NCBI GenBank assembly: GCA_014058105.1
Contig: JACGCM010001710.1
Coordinates: 744,001-808,000, forward strand
DNA length: 64,000 bases
Source: Kingdonia uniflora
Lineage: Eukaryota > Streptophyta > Magnoliopsida > Ranunculales > Circaeasteraceae
Reading direction: 5' to 3'
Positions within the stretch are counted from its first letter, which is position 1, and every line of letters starts with the position of its first letter. The notes under the pieces are model-generated. The model saw nothing but the letters and a program-made list of their open reading frames with translations, did no database searches and was not told where the DNA came from. Below are positions 50,847 to 58,222 of this stretch, one piece after another. The position numbers were made by a program, and so were the translations under genes.

Positions 50847-50854
50847 TATTTATA
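50847..50854 (-). promoter_or_regulatory. TATA-like box upstream of gypsy-C aORF2
   Basis: TATAAATA on the minus strand (GCTATAAATACTG), 40-47 bp from the ATG at 50807. Confidence 0.55.
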
Positions 50855-50859
50855 GCTAT

Positions 50860-51544
50860 CTCATAACAGAAACCCACAATCTTGGCATCCATACTTATCC
50901 CCTCACTAATACCACATCAATTATAACATTTAACCTCAAACTAGAAAAACTGATACATATATTGACCTATCACAGCCCGAATTTGTTCATTTCCTACAAT
51001 TACTATTAGAGACCTATTAAATATCAATAATTTATACCATCACGACAGTGTCATCATATATTCCCTCTCAGTTCAAAAACCAGCATTGTTTCATCATTCA
51101 TCAAAAATCATCTACCAACATACGAAACAAATCAGTCTGATACAAAGAAGTTTTTCTATGCACAGTTTAATAAATATTAACTTTTATTCATGTCAAAAGA
51201 TGTTACATACGATTTACAGATAACAAGTTTTTACACAGGAGTACAATAGAATGTTATCCGTCTAGCACCAGATTCCAGGTATTTTACAAATAATAAGTTT
51301 TCCCTATTTGTTGAAAACTACAGGTCGTTTAGGCAAGGCGAGGTGTCATGTTTTCCAGTTCTTCTTCTTTCTATAATTTTTCACCCTGATGCAAAGAAGA
51401 CATTGGAATAAACAAAGATCTTCCCTCACTTGGCTCGGTTAAAGCTCAGTCGAACTCCAAGCGAGAACTATGTAAGCAGTAAACTCAGTGTTGGCACCCA
51501 CATAACAAGATGGAAGATCTTCTAACGCAAAAAAACGATGAAGA
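50860..51544. other. gypsy-C spacer between aORF2 and aORF3
   Basis: AT-rich. It contains two similar segments around ACAGATAACAAGTTTTT (about 51216) and ACAAATAATAAGTTTTC (about 51284), also seen in gypsy-B near 53697 and 53779. This is probably aORF3 3' UTR. No coding region recognised. Confidence 0.45.
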
Positions 51545-51959
51545 TGCGTCAGCAGGATCCCCCTTTTCTTTCTCCTCCTCCACTGCCATCACCGCATCCT
51601 CTATAACCACCGCCACCAAACAGTTGGTAGGGATGAAGAAGGCCCAACCTTAGAATCCCTGGCAATACAACAAATCAGCATACCTGCCCCGTAGATACAC
51701 CTTTCCCTGCATATGAACCCCTAACCCTGCCTTTCGCAAGGGTACAAAGACAGGCCCAACGTTCCTCGTCTGTCAAAGCAAAAGCATGAAATCTCCACTT
51801 ATAGTAAAAATCTTCCTCAGCTTCAATCGCTTCCTCTCCCGACAAGCCTTGATACATCGGAGGAACAGAGGCTGGGATCGTCATTTCCAAGAAATGATCA
51901 CCAAAGTACTTCAACTTCAACCTCTACGTTTCTGACGTAATCCTCTCTTCAAGAACCAT
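51545..51959 (-). pseudogene. gypsy-C antisense gene aORF3 (small YFG/EAE protein), nearly open
   Basis: ATG at 51959: MVLEERITSET, one TAG, then RLKLKYFGDHFLEMTIPASV, PPMYQGLSGEEAIEAEEDFY, YKWRFHAFALTDEERWACLC and an end at VCTG-like codons near 51675. A second conserved stretch in another frame (YADLLYCQGF, then an acidic VEEEKEKG) continues to about 51545. Residues match gypsy-B aORF3 strongly, with most changes outside YFG/FGD, VPP-x-YQG, EAEE and FYYKWRFH. About 105-140 residues, no signal peptide or membrane segment. A TATA box is 73 bp upstream. Function unknown. Confidence 0.65.
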
Positions 51960-52031
51960 ACTCCAAATTTTCACAATCTCAGTGAAGGTTACGCATACAT
52001 GAATTGTTCCAAAGAATTGATCAAAGTAATC

Positions 52032-52040
52032 TTTATATAA
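52032..52040 (-). promoter_or_regulatory. TATA-like box upstream of gypsy-C aORF3
   Basis: TTATATAAA on the minus strand (GGGTTATATAAAGATTAC); gypsy-B has the equivalent GGTTATATAAATAATACC at 54537-54545. Confidence 0.55.
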
Positions 52041-52260
52041 CCCTAACTTTATTGTGCAAGTACATTTTTCCAAGCGTCATCATTTATTACGAACACGACT
52101 ATTCAAACGCAACAGTCACATACATTCGCATCATTATTTAATACCCATCACTTCCCAATATCATGTAACTTCCACCCAGTCAAACGCCATCATTACTCCA
52201 TTTCGAATTTATAACTTTTAACCTATTCTTTCTCAACCAAAGCCACTCGTGACTTTGGTT

Positions 52261-52273
52261 GCAAAGGGGCAAT
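52261..52273 (+). other. Polypurine tract of gypsy-C
   Basis: GCAAAGGGGCAAT directly before the 3' LTR. Confidence 0.75.
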
Positions 52274-52851
52274 TGTAGGGACTTATCCCTCGAGCTTATT
52301 CATAATCAGGCTTACACAGCTCGAATTACCGTCGTCTCAGGCTCATGCAATCTCAGCACTTAATACTCCAGTCAAACATTCCAAACAGCCCCACGACTTA
52401 CTCAAGAACGCGGGTCGAGCTAAACCCGGAAAACTTTATTCAGTCAAAGACACCTGTCTCCCATGAACTCGTCAGTTATATAGTCAGCCGCTACTAACCT
52501 CATTATTCAGAAGATGTGCTCCAGCACGACGAAGAGCTATGGGAAAAGTCTATATAAAGGAGAAGTTCTAGAAGAGACAGGGACCAGAAAAATTGCTCAA
52601 ATTTCTTATTTATGAGATCAAAAGTATTTCTATATTCTAGCGATCACTTGAAATAAAGATATCCACTCCAAACAATAAAGATACTTTTGCAAAAATCCTC
52701 CATACGAGGTCATGGTTTTTTACCTGTTCAAAGGTTTTCCACGCTAAAAACACCTGTCTCCAATTCTTGCTTTATATTAGCATATTGTTACAGGATCATT
52801 GGTGTGATAGCTAATTCCTAATCGTATCGAGCTACAAATTTGGCCATTGCA
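52274..52851 (+). repeat. 3' LTR of gypsy-C
   Basis: 578 bp, TGTAGGGACTTATCCC to GCCATTGCA, with promoter-like TCTATATAAAGG at about 52551-52562 that the 5' LTR lacks. Followed by the CATAT target duplication. Confidence 0.92.
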
Positions 52852-53202
52852 CATATAATTACATCTAAAATAGCCTTGATAACCTGAACAACCACACCTA
52901 ATTAAATCTCCTCCCTCGATTATCCCATTTTCAAATTTGATCTCCACCTCAGCAATCAATCTAATTATCTCTTCTCGATCTACAGGATCCTACACCAATT
53001 TAGGAAAGCATACCTCATAGAAATACCGGGCATACTCAAGTTTCCTATCTCTCACATCCAATCCTTCGAGCTGACATTCCCTCAATGGTAACTTAGCATC
53101 ATAACCAAACAATCCAAAAATCCTCTCCCTCACTTCAGCGATCTTTATGGCCAATCATCCTTCAGCGGCAAGACGAATTCGTTGAGATCGAGTCCGCACC
53201 AT
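52852..53202 (-). pseudogene. gypsy-B antisense gene aORF2, 5' part, split by gypsy-C
   Basis: ATG at 53202: MVRTRSQRIRLAAE, stop, LAIKIAEVRERIFGLFGYDA, KLPLRECQLEGLDVRDRKLE, YARYFYEVCFPKLV, LIAEVEIKFENG, then a frame-shifted IRCGCSGYQGYFRCNY to the insertion site. The remainder is at 38170-38262. It is basic at the N-terminus with an E/L-rich body. Two TATA-like boxes precede it. The same protein family is in gypsy-C at 50408-50807; I found no copy in gypsy-A. Function unknown. Confidence 0.65.
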
Positions 53203-53242
53203 CACAATTACTTCTCCATATTCAAGAAATAATTGTTACCCT

Positions 53243-53258
53243 TATTTATATATTTATA
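53243..53258 (-). promoter_or_regulatory. TATA-like boxes upstream of gypsy-B aORF2
   Basis: TATAAATATATAAATA on the minus strand, two overlapping TATA-type boxes 41-56 bp from the ATG at 53202. Confidence 0.55.
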
Positions 53259-53259
53259 C

Positions 53260-54039
53260 AACACTTTCCGCTCAAAATGTGACTTTGACCTTTTATCTCG
53301 TAATAGAAACCTAAGAATGTTGAGATAGACTATTTAAACTTATCCCTTTACTCAGTACAAACGTTACATTATTTTTCTTGTCGAGCATATCATATCGAGA
53401 TTTATTCTTCTATCGACTTTTATTAGCTCAAAATTTTGCATTACATATTTCCTATAGTTCTTCTCCCCCACATTTTCAACGCACAGACAAATTATACCAA
53501 CGTTACAACGTCAATTTTCGCATGTATTTATTTTAGTTCGAACATTACAACAACAGTGATTTCAATAATTACTTTTATTCATTTCATCATCCTACAACGA
53601 CTCAGTTCGATTCTACGTGCTATTTTCTATCTACATAACATAAATAATTGGATGACAAATTCTTATTCATGTCAATAACATTACACATGATTTTGCAGAT
53701 AACAAGTTTTTCAGTAATTGATCTCAGCTATATTATAGAGACATAATCTGTCTAATACCCAACTCCAGGTACTTTACTGATAACAAGTTTTTCACTACTT
53801 TTAAAAGTAACAGGTCATTCTGGCACTTTGACACATCAACTCCTTCAGTTCTTCTCGCTTCAATGATCTTTTACCCTGATACAAAGCAAAAATTGGAACC
53901 AACAATGAGCTTCCCTCGCATGAGTTTGATTGAAGTCCAGTCGAACTTTAAATGGAAACTACGCAAGCAGTAGTCTCAGTGCTGGCACCAACTCTGCGAA
54001 CTGAAGGTCTTCTAAGCGCCAAAATGTGATAGAAATGCA
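53260..54039. other. gypsy-B spacer between aORF2 and aORF3
   Basis: AT-rich, equivalent to 50860-51544 in gypsy-C; shares the GATAACAAGTTTTTCA motif (53698-53713 and 53779-53794). No gene recognised. Confidence 0.45.
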
Positions 54040-54471
54040 GAAGTAGACTCTCACTAGTTATCTCCTTCCTCCATTACCATCACCTCCTCCTCTAAAATTA
54101 CCACCTCCAAAGAGTTAGTAGAGATGAAGAGGGCCCGACCATAGAATTCTTGGTGATACAAAAAATCAGCATAACTCCCCCGCAGTTATGCCTATCCTTG
54201 CATATGAATCCCCAACCTTGTCTTCCGCAAGATTACATAGACAAGCTCACCGATCCTCACCTGTCAAGACGACTACATGAAACCTCCACTTGTAGTAGAA
54301 TTCCTCTTCAGCTTCAACTACTTGGTCTTCCGACGTGCCTTGATAAGTCGGAGGAACAGGAGCGGGTATCGACATCTCCAAGGATTGGTCACCAAAGTTT
54401 TTCAACTTCAACCTCTTCATTTCAGACGCAATCCTTTTATCAAGAACCACACTACAAGTCTTCACCATCAT
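54040..54471 (-). pseudogene. gypsy-B antisense gene aORF3 (small YFG/EAE protein), nearly open
   Basis: ATG at 54471 (or the adjacent one): MMVKTCSVVLDKRIASEMK, RLKLKNFGDQSLEMSIPAPV, PPTYQGTSEDQVVEAEEEFY, YKWRFHVVVLTGEDR, then TGA where gypsy-C has Trp (RWACLC), and ACLCNLAEDKVGDSYA to a stop. A second conserved block in another frame (YADFLYHQEFYGRALFISTN, VVILEEEVMVMEEGDN) follows to about 54040. Strong residue-level match with gypsy-C aORF3. A TATA box is 66-74 bp upstream. The start MVKT resembles aORF3 of gypsy-A (MVKTRSQ). Confidence 0.65.
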
Positions 54472-54536
54472 TAATATTTTAGGAAATTTAACAAAAAACA
54501 GGTGTACTCTGCCTCCAAGATTCGATACAGGTATTA

Positions 54537-54545
54537 TTTATATAA
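54537..54545 (-). promoter_or_regulatory. TATA-like box upstream of gypsy-B aORF3
   Basis: TTATATAAA on the minus strand, same spacing and flanks as in gypsy-C. Confidence 0.55.
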
Positions 54546-54793
54546 CCTTACATTTATTGTGTAGGTATGTTTTACCAAGCGTCATCATTCATTACAGACA
54601 CAACTTTTCATGTCATAACCGTCACATACATCATCATCCACATCCTTGTTAAATACACGTCATTTCCCAATAACCCGCGTAACTTCATACGGTCAAAGCC
54701 ATTATTATTCCATTTCAATTATTAAGAATTTCAACCCAGATACCAAGTTACAAATTGATCATTTCTCAACCAAACCCACTCGTGACTTCGGTT

Positions 54794-54806
54794 CTGAGGG
54801 AGCGAT
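54794..54806 (+). other. Polypurine tract of gypsy-B (degenerate)
   Basis: CTGAGGGAGCGAT just before the 3' LTR; interrupted by pyrimidines through decay. Confidence 0.65.
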
Positions 54807-55428
54807 TGTAGGGTCTTATCCCTCGATATTACCTAAAGTCGATCTCACCTAGTTTGAATTACCTCCATCTCAGATTCATACATTTTTAACACAACTTCCC
54901 CAGTCAATATTCCAACCAATCCCACAAACTGCTTAATAACGTGGGCCGAACTTAAACCAAAAAAACTTATCCAGTCAAGGACACCTGTCTTTCATGAACT
55001 CGTCAATTATTCAGTTAACTGCCACTAACCATATTGTTCAGAAAATATGCTCCAACACGATAAAGATCTGCGAAGAAGGCCTATATAAAGGAAAAGTTTT
55101 AGAAGAGGCAGGGACCAAAAAAATTACACAAAAGATCATCAAGAAACTATTGATTCGAAATTCTCAGCAAACATTAAAGCTTCTTAGTTACAAGGTTTAA
55201 AACATTTATATATTTATAGATCACTTGTAATAAGATATCCGCCTCAAGCAATAAAGATACTTTCACAAAAATCCTCTACACGAGGTCGTGGTTTTTTACA
55301 TATTCAGAGGTTTTCCATGCTAAAAGCACCTGTTTTATTTCATACTTTCTGTTATAATATTATTACAGGTTCATTGGTGCTATAACGAATTTCAAGCCAT
55401 TTTGAGCTTACGGAATTTGGCCATTACA
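54807..55428 (+). repeat. 3' LTR of gypsy-B
   Basis: 622 bp, TGTAGGGTCTTATCCC to GCCATTACA, with CCTATATAAAGG at about 55080-55091. Followed by the ACTTA duplication in gypsy-A sequence. Confidence 0.92.
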
Positions 55429-55698
55429 ACTTACATACTACAATTTATAATCGACAAGCACAATAATAAGATATCGCAGAAATTAACTTTATTTACTATG
55501 AATAATTACATTTCACAATTCGATAACCTCATCCTTCAATTATATTATATCAAACTACACTCTATTTTTACATTTGACTTGCAGGACTAATTACTCTGTG
55601 TTTTCTTTTTACCAGAATTTGATATTAAAGCTCCTTTCACCAGACTCTGGCATTATTTCTAGCACTAGGAGCAACAGTCCTAAGAAGCTCAATGAATC

Positions 55699-56054
55699 TC
55701 AAGTTACTGAACTTCTAAAAGATGCTTCCACAGATAAAAAGTAGTAAAAAATTGCAAGAAACCTCCTACATTCAGTAAAATCCCTAGACATCCATCCAAG
55801 CTTCATATCCTCGTCTTTAACATGAACAGTTATCCCTTATCCCCCAAGCTGATACATTCTATTACCTTCAATACCGCATAATGACACAATTGGTTCTAAC
55901 AGATACACATATTCTCTAACTTTACCTCTCCCCACCCACGCCGTGACACTATTAACTGACGGATTACAAAAACTAGTTTAGAATAATGCTTTACCTCAGG
56001 TTATTCACCGTCTTTAGCCTCAGACAACGCGCTATACCACACTTGGGGTGGCAT
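55699..56054 (-). pseudogene. gypsy-A antisense ORF next to the 3' LTR (aORF4), broken
   Basis: Begins MPPQVWYSALSEAKDGE at 56054, then a stop. After a change of frame a long open stretch runs AWVGRGKVREYVYLLEPIVS, LCGIEGNRMYQLGG, stop, GITVHVKDEDMKLGWMSRDF, TECRRFLAIFYYFLSVEASF, ending at 55699. It is not recognised and has no clear counterpart in gypsy-B or C. A TATA-like box is 39 bp upstream. The call as a former gene rests on the long open frame and this context. Confidence 0.45.
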
Positions 56055-56092
56055 CCTTCTATACCACCACCATCAAACTCCCCTTAAACCAC

Positions 56093-56101
56093 CTATTTAT
56101 A
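56093..56101 (-). promoter_or_regulatory. TATA-like box upstream of gypsy-A aORF4
   Basis: TATAAATAG on the minus strand (GGGTATAAATAGGTGG), 39-47 bp before the ATG at 56054 and under 200 bp inside the 3' LTR. Confidence 0.5.
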
Positions 56102-56271
56102 CCCAACTTCCCTATACTAGGTTCATTGTACCGTATTAATTGCTTTTTAGAAATGATTTGACCAGATACAGTTCACTTTGACATCGGAAATAACAATGAT
56201 GACTCATAATGAAATTTGGTAGCCTCTTCAACTTCCAATTTCTTCTCGACACATCCACAAGTATTTATGTC

Positions 56272-56285
56272 GAGAATGGGGAGAT
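56272..56285 (+). other. Polypurine tract of gypsy-A
   Basis: GAGAATGGGGAGAT directly before the 3' LTR. Confidence 0.8.
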
Positions 56286-56778
56286 TGTAGTAGCATATTC
56301 CCCAGATTCGACGAGAGTAAGCCAGCAAAGCGTAGTCGAAGACAACCATACATGATCGAAGGTCAACATTCGAGAAGTTACCACAAGTCCTCGACCTACC
56401 AAAAGTAGCCATTGTGCCTGGTCAAGAAAAGAGTTGTTAGAGATCCACGAAGTTTGCCTACTCCTCCCGGAATAGAAGACTATTTTTTTCTTTTTGTAAA
56501 CTGCTTGTATCTCCTATAAATACAGGCAAAGAATAGATGATTAAGAGAGTGGCAATCCGTAAACTTTACCACAACTACTTCTGAACCCTACTATCACTCT
56601 AAAGTTTGTAATAACTAGAAATATACTGGATTTTACATCAAAATCCTCCTGGAGGTGGTGGTTTTTCTTAGCTTTTACAGAGTTTTCCACGTAAAATCTT
56701 ATTTATCTAGTCTTTATTGCATTCTCTTTACGAATAAGTATTGGCGAAGATTCTCCTCCCAGAAAATACGCCATTACA
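56286..56778 (+). repeat. 3' LTR of gypsy-A (complete)
   Basis: 493 bp, TGTAGTAGCATATTCCCC to CGCCATTACA, with CCTATAAATACAGG at about 56513-56526 as TATA region. Followed by the AATGC duplication. Confidence 0.92.
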
Positions 56779-57653
56779 AATGCGTAAGGTGCAAAAAAGA
56801 GATACTGTAATATGATCGGAGAGAGAGGTTGTAGCAGTACTGGAACAAGAACATAAACTATAAAAGGCAGAACACTGAGTCGCGGATAATGTCACTTTCT
56901 TTATGACGTTTCTGCACACTGCCCAACAAACAGTAAAATGTTGCACGGTTGCCCCCAGGATAAAATGGCAGTTTTGTGGCAATAGGTTCTCCTCTCATAG
57001 GGAGAGAACCTTCTTGTAACTTTGTACTTCTATATTATACTCATAATTACAAATTCGTGAACAGACTGAATGAGAGAGATGGAGATAAAGAACTGTGTTC
57101 TAAGAGATGTATAAAAACACTGCATGTTGGTTTTCTTTTATAGACCAAAAATGACTCGTTCCGGGGGAAAACACATCATCCACAACGGCTAGTGAGATAC
57201 GTAATATCTGAGCCAAAACTCAATGGATAAATCCACAATGGCTACTAACGTCTGAGTCAAGACTCAAATGATAGAATTAAAAAAGGTAGTAACGGTTTGA
57301 TTAATACAAAAAACCTAAGCCCAACTCCAAAGAACTTTTCAATAAAAAGAATAGGAGGCCCATGGGCCCCAGAGCCAGGAAGAGCCAATTGCCCAAATCC
57401 CAAGCCCCTAGGCCCGCTCAAGGGTATGTGTACAAGTATGTTAGAATAAAAGCCTATCACACACTCGCATGCTTCCACTTACTCATGTCTACAACCAATG
57501 ATTATGTGAGAGGATATATATCTCTTCACATTCTCACTTTCTAAGCAATGTGGGATTATGTTCAAAGAATAAAAAATAAGCTACCCAACCAAATGGTCAT
57601 GGGTTCGAACCCGCAAAGGTTTAGCTTTTGGTTTTTAGAGATTAAACCCAACA
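56779..57653 (-). repeat. copia-2 3' LTR, inner piece
   Basis: Continues the LTR interrupted at 15115 and aligns along its length with 61951-62850 (e.g. AATATGATCGGAGAGAGAGG, CTTTTCAATAAAAAGAATAG). It ends AACCCAACA. It includes GGGTTCGAACCC at 57600-57611, a tRNA B-box-like palindrome lost in the other LTR. Confidence 0.88.
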
Positions 57654-57662
57654 ATCCCCCAC
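57654..57662 (-). other. Polypurine tract of copia-2
   Basis: TGTGGGGGAT on the minus strand, abutting the 3' LTR. Confidence 0.75.
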
Positions 57663-58222
57663 AATATCGATATAAACATATTCGATAAAATATCCGAGTA
57701 ACAAATCCAAAACTGTGTATAAGTAGAGGTGCCTTTCAACTTGAACATTTACTTTATTGAATATAAAATTAGAGAGTAGAATATAGAGTGACTTTTGTCT
57801 TAAACTCTAAGTTCTTGAGGGTACAAAGAAATTATATCACACATAAGTCCTATAGTGCAAAGTTCTTAAAGCCAACGTATTAATAGCCTTGCGCTCATAT
57901 TCCAGTCATAATAAAGGCTCTAGAGAACTTGCCCAAGTTCCCATAGGAAGCGGTCCTACTTCTACAATCATCAAGGTGAGTCTATCAGAGATGCTCCCGT
58001 AGGCATCCCACTCTAAATGGAGTATAGTCTTCATTAAGAGTTATATAACTCATTTTTAACCTGCTATAGGATTTCATACTCTATAGGGATGGACTAGGAG
58101 TTAAAACTACATTCTTCAAATGTATGATTCTCAACAATCACTCTGTAACTTGTTTTTTTTTTAAACCTATTTCTTGGGATCCCCAGTCTATAGGTTGAGT
58201 TACCATCTTAAAGTGTTCAAAA

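Larger units (their letters stand above)
38263..52851 (+). mobile_element. gypsy-C: Tat-type Ty3/gypsy retrotransposon, innermost of the stack
   Basis: LTRs at 38263-38802 and 52274-52851. The exact target duplication catat lies at 38258-38262 and 52852-52856, inside aORF2 of gypsy-B. It is 14.6 kb, with primer site, gag, pol, ~160-bp repeat array and three antisense ORFs. The first LTR base pair reads TA instead of TG. Hand-aligned LTR divergence is about 12 percent over ~250 bp, mostly transitions, so although innermost it is not young. Confidence 0.93.
26218..55428 (+). mobile_element. gypsy-B: Tat-type Ty3/gypsy retrotransposon inserted in gypsy-A
   Basis: LTRs at 26218-26841 and 54807-55428, starting TGTAGGG and ending ATTACA. 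The exact target duplication actta lies at 26213-26217 and 55429-55433, in gypsy-A sequence. It contains primer site, gag, pol, a repeat array and three antisense ORFs, and is interrupted at 38262/52852 by gypsy-C. Its own length is about 14.6 kb. Its LTRs are relatives of those of gypsy-C (same family, distinct subfamily). Hand-aligned LTR divergence is about 13 percent, mostly transitions. Confidence 0.92.
15116..56778 (+). mobile_element. gypsy-A: Tat-type Ty3/gypsy retrotransposon, interrupted by gypsy-B
   Basis: LTRs at 15116-15353 and 56286-56778. An exact 5-bp target duplication, aatgc, lies at 15111-15115 and 56779-56783. Primer site, gag, protease, RT, RNase H, second RNase H and integrase run 15355-20964, followed by a 60-bp tandem array and antisense ORFs. 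Gypsy-B interrupts it at 26218; the remainder resumes at 55434. Without insertions it is about 12.5 kb. The two RNase H-like domains and the antisense genes downstream of integrase indicate the Tat lineage. Confidence 0.9.

Noticed and set aside
56173..56412. Minus ORF with a Cys-rich start at the gypsy-A 3' LTR
   Set aside because: It straddles the internal/LTR boundary and runs through LTR sequence, so it is not a gene.
57601..57612. A tRNA gene in the copia-2 LTR
   Set aside because: Only the T-arm-like palindrome is present; no acceptor stem, D-arm or anticodon arm could be drawn around it.
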